A stretch of DNA of 64,000 bases, from positions 421,870 through 485,869 of the forward strand of contig NZ_SRXO01000002.1 in NCBI RefSeq assembly GCF_008360935.1, written 5' to 3'. Under the pieces are notes generated by a model. It did no database searches. It saw nothing but the letters and a program-made list of their open reading frames with translations, and was not told where the DNA came from. How positions within the stretch are numbered: position 1 is the stretch's first letter; each line of letters starts with the position of its first letter. Made by a program: the position numbers and the translations under genes. Source of the DNA: Siccirubricoccus phaeus (GTDB lineage Bacteria > Pseudomonadota > Alphaproteobacteria > Acetobacterales > Acetobacteraceae). Below are positions 7,787-16,597 of this stretch, one piece after another.

Positions 7787-9909
7787 GCGCGCGGCTGGCC
7801 CCTGAGGGCGGCGCGGCCGCCCGCCTTGCCCCCCAGGGCGGCGCAGCCGCCCGTCTCGCCGTGGATATCGGCGGCACCTTCACCGACGTGGCCGTGGAGC
7901 AGGGCGAGCAGCGCTGGACCGGCAAGGTGCTGACCACGCCGCATGCGCCGGAGCTCGGCGTGCTGGAGGGCGTGAAGCTGGTGCTGGAGAAGGCGGGGCT
8001 GGCACCTCCCGATATTGCGCTGGTCATCCATGGCACGACGCTGGCGACCAATGCCGTCATCGAGCGCAAGGGGGCGAAGACCGCGCTGCTGACGACGGAG
8101 GGCTTCCGCGACGTCCTCGCCCTGGGCAATGAGAGCCGCTACGACCAGTACGATCTGAACATCGAGCTGCCGCAGCCCCTGGTGCCGCGGCGCTGGCGCC
8201 TGCCGGTGACGGAGCGCCTGGACAATACCGGCAAGGTGCTGCTGCCGCTGGATGAGGCGGCGGTGGCGCGGCATGTGGAGTTCATGCGCGCCGAGGGCAT
8301 CGAGGCCGTGGCGATCGGCTTCCTGCATGCCTTCGTCAACCCGGCGCATGAGAAGCAGGCGGCGGCGATCCTCCATCGCCTGTGGCCGGAGGTGCCGGTC
8401 TCGCTCAGCTCCGAGGTCTCGCCGGAGATGCGGGAGTGGGAGCGGTTCAGCACCACCGTCGCCAACGCCTATGTGCAGCCGTTGATGGCGAGCTACCTGA
8501 AGCGCTTGGAAGTGGGGCTGCGCGAGGGGGGCCTCGCCTGCCCGGTCTTCATGATGCTCTCGGGCGGCGGGCTGACGACGCTGGAGACGGCGCGGCGCTT
8601 CCCCATCCGGCTGGTGGAGAGCGGCCCGGCGGGCGGCGCCATCTTCTCGGCGCATGTCGCGAAGCAGCGCGGGCTGACCGAAGTGCTGTCCTTCGACATG
8701 GGCGGCACCACGGCGAAGATCTGCCTGATCGACCAGTACCAGCCGCAGGCCAGCCGCACCTTCGAGGTGGCGCGGGTGGGCCGCTTCAAGAAGGGCTCCG
8801 GCCTGCCGCTGCGCATCCCGGTGATCGAGATGGTGGAGATCGGCGCCGGCGGCGGCTCGCTGGCGGCGGTGGACAGCATGGGGCGGATCACCGTGGGGCC
8901 GGAATCCGCCGGCGCCGATCCAGGGCCGGCCTGCTATGGCCGCGGCGGCGCCAAGCCCGCGGTGACGGATGCGAACCTGGCGCTCGGCCGCTACGATCCG
9001 GAGCATTTCGCGGGGGGCGCGCTGCGGCTGTTCCCGGAGCCGGCGCGCGATGCGCTGGTGGCGGAAGTCGGCGGCCGGCTGGGCCTGCCGGCCGACATGG
9101 CCGCGCTCGGCGTCGTCGAGATGGTGGACGAGAACATGGCAAATGCCGCCCGCGTCCATGCCATCGAAAGCGGCAAGGGGTTCGAGGGCCGCACCATCAT
9201 CGCCTTCGGCGGCGGCGGGCCGGTGCATGGCTACCGCGTCGCGGAGAAGATCGGGGTGAAGCGGCTGCTGGTGCCGAGCGGCGCCGGCGTCGGCAGCGCC
9301 ATCGGCTTCCTGCGCGCGCCGGTGGGGTATGAGGTGGTGCGCAGCCTCTACCAGCGCTTTGCCAGCTTCGATGTGGGCGCGGTGAATGCGCTGCTGGCCG
9401 GCATGGCGAACGAGGCCGCCGCCGTGGTGGCCAACGGCGCCTTCGGGGCGCGGACCACGGAAAGCCGCCTCGCCTATATGCGCTATGTCGGGCAGGGGCA
9501 TGAGATCGCGGTGAAGCTGCCGGCGCGCGACCTGACCGAGGCGGATGTGACGGCCATCCGCGCCGCCTACGACGCCGAGTACACGAAGTTCTACGACCGC
9601 CCCGTGCCGGGCAGCGATGTGGAGATCCTCAGCTTCGCGGTGACGGTGGCAACCGAGGTGCCGGCAGTGGAGCCGGTTGCCGAGGTGGAGGCCGCGCCGG
9701 CCCCGGCGCCGATCCGCCACCAGCAGGTGCGCGACACCACCACGGGCGAGGTCACGGAATGGGCGGTCTATGACCGCGCCGCCATGGCACCTGGCGCTGT
9801 CGTTCCCGGGCCCTGCATCGTGGCGGAGGCGGAGACGAGCACCTTGGTCGGGCGAGGCTGGTCCTGCCGGATGGATGGGCTCGGCTATCTGGACCTGGTC
9901 CAGGCGTGA
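7783..9909 (+). CDS. hydantoinase/oxoprolinase subunit A (HyuA family)
   Basis: This 708-aa ATP-dependent ring-opening amidase subunit probably pairs with the HyuB homologue at 10332. It has the N-terminal ASKHA motif VDIGGTFTDV, a second phosphate-binding motif FDMGGTTAK, IGAGGGSLA and FGGGGPVHGY. It starts at GTG 7783, overlapping the upstream stop by 4 nt. Before the first beta strand it carries a decapeptide RLAP(E/Q)GGAAA twice, then RLAVDIGG: a 30-bp duplication at 7792-7821 and 7822-7851 that adds about 20 residues over the usual N-terminus. Its stop overlaps the start of the next gene (GTGA). Confidence 0.92.
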   Translation: MSARLAPEGGAAARLAPQGGAAARLAVDIGGTFTDVAVEQGEQRWTGKVLTTPHAPELGVLEGVKLVLEKAGLAPPDIALVIHGTTLATNAVIERKGAKTALLTTEGFRDVLALGNESRYDQYDLNIELPQPLVPRRWRLPVTERLDNTGKVLLPLDEAAVARHVEFMRAEGIEAVAIGFLHAFVNPAHEKQAAAILHRLWPEVPVSLSSEVSPEMREWERFSTTVANAYVQPLMASYLKRLEVGLREGGLACPVFMMLSGGGLTTLETARRFPIRLVESGPAGGAIFSAHVAKQRGLTEVLSFDMGGTTAKICLIDQYQPQASRTFEVARVGRFKKGSGLPLRIPVIEMVEIGAGGGSLAAVDSMGRITVGPESAGADPGPACYGRGGAKPAVTDANLALGRYDPEHFAGGALRLFPEPARDALVAEVGGRLGLPADMAALGVVEMVDENMANAARVHAIESGKGFEGRTIIAFGGGGPVHGYRVAEKIGVKRLLVPSGAGVGSAIGFLRAPVGYEVVRSLYQRFASFDVGAVNALLAGMANEAAAVVANGAFGARTTESRLAYMRYVGQGHEIAVKLPARDLTEADVTAIRAAYDAEYTKFYDRPVPGSDVEILSFAVTVATEVPAVEPVAEVEAAPAPAPIRHQQVRDTTTGEVTEWAVYDRAAMAPGAVVPGPCIVAEAETSTLVGRGWSCRMDGLGYLDLVQA

Positions 9910-10319
9910 TCCGCGGCGCTGCCTTGCCGGCCCTGGCGCTGGCCACCGCCTGCGCCGCGCCGCCGCCCCCTGGGGAGACGGCCTGCCCGGCCAGCTTCGC
10001 CCGGCGCGCGGTCATCACCGGCTATTTCGGCCGCACCAGCGGCGGGGCGCTGCGCGTCACGGACGCGGAGTGGACCCGCTACCTGGAGGCGGAACTGCTG
10101 CCTCGCTTCCCCGCCGGCTCCACCACCACCGATGCCACCGGCACCTGGCGCGGCGCGCTGCGGCCGGACCCGACCAAGGTTGTCACCCTGGTGGTGCCGC
10201 CCGAAACCGAGACCCGATCCCTTGCCGCCCTTCAGGCGGCCGCCGAAGCCTATAAGCGCGACTTCGCGCAGCAGAGCGTCGGCATCACCCTCACCCAGGC
10301 CTGCGCGGCCGGCTTCTAG
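9906..10319 (+). CDS. DUF3574-like lipoprotein embedded in the hydantoinase operon
   Basis: This 137-aa protein has a short hydrophobic leader with a lipobox-like ALATAC (Cys about residue 16), so it is probably a lipoprotein. The remainder (YFGRTSGG..., LLPRFPAGSTTTDATGTWRG, then KVVTLVVPP) matches the DUF3574 family as I remember it. The function is unknown. The GTG start overlaps the HyuA stop, and the gene lies 12 nt before hyuB, so it is coupled to the pathway. An envelope lipoprotein between the two subunits of a cytoplasmic enzyme is unusual. It might be an accessory factor or a passenger. Confidence 0.8.
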   Translation: MIRGAALPALALATACAAPPPPGETACPASFARRAVITGYFGRTSGGALRVTDAEWTRYLEAELLPRFPAGSTTTDATGTWRGALRPDPTKVVTLVVPPETETRSLAALQAAAEAYKRDFAQQSVGITLTQACAAGF

Positions 10320-10331
10320 AGAGGAGCGACC

Positions 10332-12005
10332 ATGGCTGAACAGAAGGGCGCGCTCGCCACCATCCAGCGCCAGATCCAGTGGAACCGCCTGATCGCGGTG
10401 GTGGAGGAGCAGGCGCAGACCATGATCCGCACCGCCTTCTCCACCACGGTGCGGGAGGCGGGCGATCTCTCCGCCGGCATCTTCGACCTGCAGGGCCGCA
10501 TGCTGGCCCAGGCCGTCACCGGCACCCCCGGCCATGTGAACTCCATGGCGGAAAGCGTCGGGCATTTCCTGGCGAAATTCCCCGCCGCGGGGATGCAGCC
10601 GGGCGACCACTACATCACCAACGATCCCTGGCTCGGCACCGGGCACCTGCACGACCTCACCGTGGTCACGCCGGCCTTCCGGAAGGGGAAGATCGTCGGC
10701 CTCTTCGCCAACACCGCGCATATCATCGATATCGGCGGGCTCGGCATGGGGCCGGAGGGGCGGAGCGTCTTCGAGGAAGGCCTCTACATCCCCATCGTGA
10801 AATGCTTCGACCGCAACGCGCCGAACGAGACCTTCTTCGACTTCATCCGCGCCGGCAGCCGCACGCCGGTGGAGCTGGAGGGCGACATCTACAGCCTCTG
10901 CGCCTGCAACGATGCCGGCGCCAAAAGGCTGGTGGAGATGATGGACGAGTTCGAGATGGACTCGATCGACCCGCTGGCCGAGTACATCTTCGAGAGTTCG
11001 CTGCGCGCGACCATCGAGGAGATCAGGAAGCTGCCGCGCGGCACCTTCCGCGCCCAGATCAAGTCGGATGGCTATGAGGCGCCGGTAACGCTGAACGCCG
11101 CCATGACCATCGAGGAAGCGCGGATCGTAGTGGATTACGCCGGCACCTCCGGCCTCTCCACGCGGGGGATCAACGTGCCGCCGGCCTATTGCCGGGCCTA
11201 TTCCTGCTTCGGCATCAAATGCGTGGTGGCGCCGGAAATTCCCAACAACTGGGCCTCGCTGAGCCCCTTCCAGATGGAGATCCCGTCCGGCTGCATCCTG
11301 AACGCGCCGCGGCCCTATCCGGTCAGCGTCCGCCATGTGGTAGGGCAGTTGCTGCCGGACCTGATGATGGGCTGCCTGCACCAGGCGGTGCCGGGGCGGG
11401 TGAATGCGGAAGGCTCCTCCGCGCTGTGGAACCCGCCGCTGCGCGGTGGCGCCCAGGTCTCCGGCCAGGCGGCGGAGGTGGAGGATTTCGAGATCATCAC
11501 CTTCAACTCCGGCGGCACCGGCGCGCGGCCGGGGAAGGACGGGCTGGACGGCATCGCCTTCCCCTCCGGCGTCAGGACCATGCCGGTGGAGGCGACGGAG
11601 AATGTCGCGCCGGTGATCTTCTGGCAGAAGCAGCTTCGCCCGGATTCCGCCGGCGCCGGGAAGACGCGGGGCGGCTTCGGCCAGGTGATGGAGATCGGCG
11701 CCAAGGGCGAGGCGGAATTCGCGGTGAACGCGATCTTCGACCGCGTGGCCAACCCGCCCAAGGGCCGCGATGGCGGCGGCGAGGGCGCCGCCGGCTGGGT
11801 CGGGCTGAACGACGCCAACGGCACGCCGCTGCGCACCAAGGGCTTCCAGATCATCCCGAAGGGGCGGCGGCTGCTGCTGAAGCTGCCCGGCGGCGGCGGC
11901 ATGGGCGACCCGAAGGCGCGCGACCCGGAATTGGTGAAGCGCGACGTGGCGGATGGGCTGATCACCCGCGCCGCGGCGAAGGAGATCTACGGGGTGGAGA
12001 TCTGA
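10332..12005 (+). CDS. hydantoinase/oxoprolinase subunit B (HyuB family)
   Basis: This 557-aa protein matches HyuB throughout: STTVREAGDLSAGIFD near the N-terminus, DHYITNDPWLGTGHLHDLT (family motif), later FNSGGTGARPGKDG, and C-terminal KLPGGGGMGDP. Together with HyuA it should form the ATP-dependent amidohydrolase complex. The ATG start has GAGAGGAG 5 nt upstream. The full set of family motifs and normal length suggest a working protein. A hairpin at 12023-12067 follows the stop. Confidence 0.93.
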   Translation: MAEQKGALATIQRQIQWNRLIAVVEEQAQTMIRTAFSTTVREAGDLSAGIFDLQGRMLAQAVTGTPGHVNSMAESVGHFLAKFPAAGMQPGDHYITNDPWLGTGHLHDLTVVTPAFRKGKIVGLFANTAHIIDIGGLGMGPEGRSVFEEGLYIPIVKCFDRNAPNETFFDFIRAGSRTPVELEGDIYSLCACNDAGAKRLVEMMDEFEMDSIDPLAEYIFESSLRATIEEIRKLPRGTFRAQIKSDGYEAPVTLNAAMTIEEARIVVDYAGTSGLSTRGINVPPAYCRAYSCFGIKCVVAPEIPNNWASLSPFQMEIPSGCILNAPRPYPVSVRHVVGQLLPDLMMGCLHQAVPGRVNAEGSSALWNPPLRGGAQVSGQAAEVEDFEIITFNSGGTGARPGKDGLDGIAFPSGVRTMPVEATENVAPVIFWQKQLRPDSAGAGKTRGGFGQVMEIGAKGEAEFAVNAIFDRVANPPKGRDGGGEGAAGWVGLNDANGTPLRTKGFQIIPKGRRLLLKLPGGGGMGDPKARDPELVKRDVADGLITRAAAKEIYGVEI

Positions 12006-12022
12006 CCCTGCGGCCCTGAGGC

Positions 12023-12067
12023 CCCGCCGCGGCAGGGCTTGCCTCTGGCGCTGCCTGTCGCGGCGGG
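12023..12067 (+). terminator. GC-rich hairpin after hyuB
   Basis: CCCGCCGCGGCAGG (12023-12036) pairs with CCTGTCGCGGCGGG (12054-12067) with one mismatch, 18 nt after the HyuB stop. No T-run follows, so it could be an attenuating or mRNA-stabilising hairpin, or a degenerate copy of the hairpin-b repeat, as easily as a terminator. Confidence 0.4.
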
Positions 12068-12112
12068 ACATGATCCCGGCTTGCTCAACGCCACTTCGGA
12101 CGCGCAACGCTC

Positions 12113-13564
12113 ATGGCCCTTCGCTGCGACCTCATCATCCGCGACGCCACCCTGTTCGACGGCACCGGCGCGCCGCGCCGGGTCGGCGATCTCGGCGTCA
12201 CCGGCGACCGCATCGCCGCGGTGGGCGATCTCGGCGGCGCGACGGCGGACCGCGAGGTGATCGCCACCGGCCGCGCCCTCGCCCCGGGCTTCATCGATGC
12301 GCATACCCATGACGACCGCGCCGTGCTGATGGGCTGCGAGTGCCTGCGCTGCAAATCCAGCCAGGGCGTCACCACGGTGGTGGTCGGCAATTGCGGCGTC
12401 TCCCTCGCGCCGCTGGTGACGGAGAAGCGGCCGGTGCCGCCGCTCGACCTTGTCGGGGAGAATGGCTGGTGGCGCTTCGGCAGTTTTTCCGAGTACGCCG
12501 AGGCGCTGCGGAAGACACCCGCCGCGGTGAACACCTACGCCATCGTCGGCCACCAGACGCTGCGCTATCGGGTGATGGGCGAGGATGTCTATCGCCCGGC
12601 GAAGGACAACGAGATCGCCGAGATGCGCCGCATCGTGGCGGAAAGCTTGGCGGAGGGTGCTTCCGGCTTCTCCACCGGCCTCTGGTACAAGCCGAGCATG
12701 CATGCGCCGACCGAGGAGGTGATCGCCGTCGCCGAGCCGCTGCGCGCCGCCGGCGGCATGTACTTCACCCATATGCGGGACGAGGCGGACAAGGTCTGCG
12801 CCTCCATCGAGGAGACGCTGAAGATTGGCAAGCGCGTCGGCGTGCCGGTCTGGATCAGCCACCACAAATGCTCGATGCCGGAGAATTACGGCCGCTCCGT
12901 GCAGACCCTGGCGCTGCTGGAAGCCTCGGCCTCCCTGCAGGAAGTCGCCTATGACATGTACCCCTACCCGGCCGGCTCCACCGTGCTGATGCCGGACCGG
13001 CTGCGGGATGACGTCCGCGTCATCATCACCTGGTCCATCCCGCATCCGGAATTTGCGGGGAAGGATCTGAAGGAGGTGGCGCGGGGCTGGAACACGGATA
13101 TCCGCACCGCGGCGGAGAGGCTGCTGCCAGCCGGCGCCATCACCTTCCAGATGGACGAGGAAGACGTGCGCCGCATCATGGCGCACAAGATGAGCGTCAT
13201 CGGCTCGGACGGCATTCCGCATGATGCGCACCCGCATCCGCGGCTCTGGGGCACCTTCCCTCGGGTGCTCGGCTTCTATTCCCGCCAGCTCGGCCTGCTG
13301 ACGATGGAGGAGGCGGTGCACAAGATGACGGGGCGCACCGCCTCGCTCTTCGGCATGGTGGATCGCGGCGTGCTGAAGCCGGGCGCCTATGCGGATCTCG
13401 TGCTGTTCGACCCGCACAAGGTGATCGACCGCGCGACCTTCGAGGACCCGAAGCAGCCCTCGGACGGGATCGAGGAGGTGTGGACCAACGGCGTCCCCAC
13501 CTATCGCGCCGGGGAGATGACGGGCGCGACGCCGGGGCGGCTGATCCGGCGGAACCGCGATTGA
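12113..13564 (+). CDS. D-aminoacylase / N-acyl-D-amino-acid deacylase family amidohydrolase
   Basis: This 483-aa metal-dependent amidohydrolase probably deacylates N-acyl-D-amino acids. It shows the GFIDAHTHDD metal motif, GNCGVS with the family's metal Cys, the HHKCSM strand His, GSDGIPHDAHPHPR with the catalytic Asp, and a C-terminal KPGAYADLVLFDP composite-barrel signature. It sits 107 bp after hyuB on the same strand and probably completes a pathway releasing free amino acids from N-substituted or cyclic precursors. The start ATG lacks a clear ribosome site. The chirality preference is inferred from family only. Confidence 0.88.
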   Translation: MALRCDLIIRDATLFDGTGAPRRVGDLGVTGDRIAAVGDLGGATADREVIATGRALAPGFIDAHTHDDRAVLMGCECLRCKSSQGVTTVVVGNCGVSLAPLVTEKRPVPPLDLVGENGWWRFGSFSEYAEALRKTPAAVNTYAIVGHQTLRYRVMGEDVYRPAKDNEIAEMRRIVAESLAEGASGFSTGLWYKPSMHAPTEEVIAVAEPLRAAGGMYFTHMRDEADKVCASIEETLKIGKRVGVPVWISHHKCSMPENYGRSVQTLALLEASASLQEVAYDMYPYPAGSTVLMPDRLRDDVRVIITWSIPHPEFAGKDLKEVARGWNTDIRTAAERLLPAGAITFQMDEEDVRRIMAHKMSVIGSDGIPHDAHPHPRLWGTFPRVLGFYSRQLGLLTMEEAVHKMTGRTASLFGMVDRGVLKPGAYADLVLFDPHKVIDRATFEDPKQPSDGIEEVWTNGVPTYRAGEMTGATPGRLIRRNRD

Positions 13565-13639
13565 GGGAGGGCGCTGGTTGCGGCAGTGCCACAACTCCCA
13601 AACCCCCACCCGCCAAGGGCCGGTCGGACGCAATGCGTC

Positions 13640-13771
13640 CAACCCCTTTGGAGCCCTTGAGCCTGGACCCGACGGTCGAGGCGCAAAACTCAAGGCTTCC
13701 AAAGGCCCTGCGGCCTTTGGCGGATCGGACGCACGGCGTCCGATGCGGAAGAGGGCAGAGCCCCTCCCGGC
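13640..13771. repeat. modular intergenic repeat, family M copy (CCAAAGGCC hairpin)
   Basis: The hairpin CCAAAGGCC / GGCCTTTGG with loop CTGC lies at 13699-13720, preceded by GACGGTC and CAAAACTCAAGG. The same block occurs near 34120-34200, 55580-55650 and 63800-63880. It lies between the convergent deacylase and GGDEF genes. Confidence 0.65.
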
Positions 13772-14836
13772 CTATACCGGCTCCGGCAGGCTGGCCACGC
13801 GGTTCCGCCTTGCCTGCTTCGCCTGGTACAGCGCCACATCGGCGCGCTCCACCAGGCAGGGCAGCGGCTCCCCGCGCTGATAGGCGGCGACGCCGATCGA
13901 GATGGTGACGATGCCGAGGTCTTTCCCCGTGGAACGGACGGAGAAGGATTTCTCGCTTACCGCCTGGCGGATCCGCTCCGCCGCCTGCTGCGCCGCGGCC
14001 AGGGTGGCGTGCGGCAGCAGCGCGGCGAATTCCTCGCCCCCCATGCGCGCGGCCAGGATGCCTTCGCCCAGGCAGGCGCCGATGGTCTGGGCCACGCGGC
14101 GCAGCACCGCATCCCCCACCGGGTGGCCCCAGGTATCGTTGATATGCTTGAAGCGGTCGATATCGGCGATGAGCAGGCAGAGCGAATGGCCCCGCATCGT
14201 CGCTTCCTGCGCCGCCCGGCGGAGCTGATCCTCGAAGGCCCGGCGGTTGGGGAGGCCGGTCAGCACATCCGTGGTGGCTTCCCGCCGCGCCTCCGCCAGC
14301 TCGCGCTCCAGCGCGCCAATGCGCTCGGCGGAGCTGGAGATGTCTCCGCCGAGCTGGTCGCAGCGGCGGGAGAGCGCCTCCGTCTCCTCCTGCAGCCGGG
14401 CGAGCAGGCCGGGCAGTTCCGGCCCCTCGGCGCCGAGCGCGCCGGAGAAGCGGCGCAGCGTGCTGCCGTAGCGCGTGGCGTTGCTGCCCGCCTCCGCCAC
14501 CTGGCTCACCGCCACATGCAGCGCGGACTGGATGTGCTGCGAGGCGTCCAGGAAAAGCTGCATCTCCCGCCCTGGGCGGTAGAAGCGGTCATGGATCTCG
14601 AACATCAGCCTTTCGTCGACTGGCTGGCCGCTGTCGAGGAAGGTGCTGAGTACGCGGCGCACCATCGGCTGCTCGCCGGAATGGTAGTCGTACCAGATGG
14701 TGAAATGCGCGGGTGTGGGGCGGATGCCGAAGCGCAGCATGGAGGCGATGGCGGCATGGGCGAAGGCCACGGCGGCATTGCCGGTCCTGGCCGGCGCCGC
14801 GGCGGCATGCATCGACAAGGTCGCGTCCGAGCCCAT
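13772..14836 (-). CDS. GGDEF diguanylate cyclase
   Basis: This roughly 354-aa cytoplasmic protein should make c-di-GMP from two GTP. Its C-terminal GGDEF domain has TDVLTGLPNRRAFE, DIDRFKHINDTWGH and an intact RMGGEEF active-site loop, ending in DVALYQAKQ. The usual RxxD inhibitory site upstream of the loop is not seen, so product inhibition may be absent. The N-terminal 190 residues are helical and partly coiled, with no recognised sensor. ATG at 14836 is preferred over 14908: an AT-rich promoter-like stretch (TATACCATAAG) lies between them and the extension is unlike the family. Confidence 0.9.
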   Translation of the reverse strand: MGSDATLSMHAAAAPARTGNAAVAFAHAAIASMLRFGIRPTPAHFTIWYDYHSGEQPMVRRVLSTFLDSGQPVDERLMFEIHDRFYRPGREMQLFLDASQHIQSALHVAVSQVAEAGSNATRYGSTLRRFSGALGAEGPELPGLLARLQEETEALSRRCDQLGGDISSSAERIGALERELAEARREATTDVLTGLPNRRAFEDQLRRAAQEATMRGHSLCLLIADIDRFKHINDTWGHPVGDAVLRRVAQTIGACLGEGILAARMGGEEFAALLPHATLAAAQQAAERIRQAVSEKSFSVRSTGKDLGIVTISIGVAAYQRGEPLPCLVERADVALYQAKQARRNRVASLPEPV

Positions 14837-14960
14837 TCCCAACTTTGCCTGTCCTCGCCCAATTCTTATGGTATAGGAATGAAACCGACGTAAAGAAGGC
14901 AGTTGCATGGCCCGCGCTTTCGGGGCGGCCGGGCTCTGCTCAGGTGTTTCGGGCAGGCGC

Positions 14961-15761
14961 TCAGCCCGCCAGCCGCGCCCCGCGCAGCCGCCGCACGCCC
15001 CAATCCGCCAGCAGCGCCACCACCGTGACGGCGATCAGCACCGTGCTGACGGCGGCGATGGTCGGCTCCACCTCCAGCAGCAGGCTGTTCCAGATCCGCA
15101 CCGGCAAGGTCTCGGACCGGACGCCGGCGAGGAAGAGGGAGATCATCAGCTCGTCGAAGGAGGTGAGGAAGGAGAAGAGCGCGGCGGAGATGGCGCCCGG
15201 CAGGGCCAGCGGCACCACCACCCGGCGGAACACGCCGAAGCGGGTGCAGCCGCAGATCATCGCCGCCCGTTCCAGGTTGGGGTCCACCGCCTGCAGCGCG
15301 GATTGCAGGATGACCAGCACCACGGGCAGCGCCACCACCGCATGGGTCAGGGCGATCCAGGGCTTGACGCCGATCAGGCCCCAAGGGGCGGACAGGAAAT
15401 AGACCGCGATGGCGGTGACGACATGCGGCACGATCAAGGGCGCCAGCAGGAAGGCGGTCAGCGCGCCCTTGCCCTTGAACCCCGCCCGCACCATGGCATA
15501 GGCGGCGAGGAAGCCGAGCACCGTCGCGATGACGCAGGTCATCGCCGCGATCCAGAGCGAGTTGAGCAGCGCGTTCCGCCAGCGCGCATCGCCGAGGAAG
15601 CGGTCATACCAGTGCAGCGAGAAGCTGCTGGGCGGGAATTTCAGGTAGCCATCGCCGCTGAAGGAGGCGATGACGACGATGACGATGGGCGCCAGCAGCC
15701 CGACGCAGAACACCGTCACCAAGGCGCGCACCAGGGCGGTGCGGATCACCAGCCCGCTCAT
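14961..15761 (-). CDS. spermidine/putrescine-type ABC permease (PotC family)
   Basis: This 266-aa inner-membrane permease has about six hydrophobic segments and the cytoplasmic EAA-type loop (ERAAMICGCTRFGVFRRVVVP) that contacts the ATPase. It is the last gene of the PPK2/decarboxylase block on this strand. Its ATG overlaps the upstream permease stop (ATGA). Confidence 0.9.
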   Translation of the reverse strand: MSGLVIRTALVRALVTVFCVGLLAPIVIVVIASFSGDGYLKFPPSSFSLHWYDRFLGDARWRNALLNSLWIAAMTCVIATVLGFLAAYAMVRAGFKGKGALTAFLLAPLIVPHVVTAIAVYFLSAPWGLIGVKPWIALTHAVVALPVVLVILQSALQAVDPNLERAAMICGCTRFGVFRRVVVPLALPGAISAALFSFLTSFDELMISLFLAGVRSETLPVRIWNSLLLEVEPTIAAVSTVLIAVTVVALLADWGVRRLRGARLAG

Positions 15762-16597
15762 GCCGCCAGCCCCGGGCGCTCCGCCGAGAACCGGTGATAG
15801 ACGGCGTAGAGGCTGAGCGTCACCGCCAGCAGCACCAGCGTCATCAGCGCCGCGACCGGCCAGTTCTGCGTCAGCTCGATCTCCCGCTCGATCAGCATGG
15901 CGATCATGATGTCGCCTGGGCCGCCCATCAGGGCGGGGGTGATGAAGAAGCCGACGCCGAGGATGAAGACGATCAGCGCACCGGCAACGACGCCATGCAG
16001 GGTGAGGGGGAAGAACACCTTGCGGAACACCTCGAAGGGGGAGGCGCCCATGCCCTCCGCGGCCTGCAGCAGGCGCGGGTCCACCGCCTTCATGGCGCTG
16101 TAGAGCGTCAGGATCATGTAGGGCAGCAGCACATAGGTCATGCCGATGATGACGCCGGTGCGGTTGTACATCAGCTCCAGCGGCTGCTGGATCACGCCGA
16201 GGCCGAGCAGCGCCTGGTTGATGAGGCCGTTACGCCCCAGCAGCACCATCCAGGCATAGGTGCGGACAATGACGCTCGTGAAATAGGGCAGCAGGATGCA
16301 GACCAGGATGGCGGTGAAGGCGAGGCCCTTCGCCCGCGTCAGCGCATAGGCAAGCGGGTAGCCCAGCGCCAGCACCACCAGGGTCACCAGGAAGGCGATC
16401 CAGTTGGTGTTGAGGATGGCGGCGAGGATGGTGCGGGAGCCGAGGGTGGCCACCGCCTCCTCCCAGATCTCCGACAGCGAGCCGAGCTCCCCGAGCGCCG
16501 CCGAGAGGAACCAGCCGATCGGGCCGACGAAGATCAGCAGCATCAGCAGCAGGGTGGGCGCCAGCAGCAGCAGGGCGCCAAGACGGCCGAGCGGCAT
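15758..16597 (-). CDS. spermidine/putrescine-type ABC permease (PotB family)
   Basis: This roughly 279-aa membrane protein has about six transmembrane segments and an EAA-type loop (AAEGMGASPFEVFRKVFFP). Its partner is the permease at 14961. ATG at 16597 is chosen because it gives a 4-nt ATGA overlap with the ATPase gene, the spacing used at the other junctions of this operon. An in-frame TTG at 16618 is the alternative. Confidence 0.9.
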   Translation of the reverse strand: MPLGRLGALLLLAPTLLLMLLIFVGPIGWFLSAALGELGSLSEIWEEAVATLGSRTILAAILNTNWIAFLVTLVVLALGYPLAYALTRAKGLAFTAILVCILLPYFTSVIVRTYAWMVLLGRNGLINQALLGLGVIQQPLELMYNRTGVIIGMTYVLLPYMILTLYSAMKAVDPRLLQAAEGMGASPFEVFRKVFFPLTLHGVVAGALIVFILGVGFFITPALMGGPGDIMIAMLIEREIELTQNWPVAALMTLVLLAVTLSLYAVYHRFSAERPGLAA

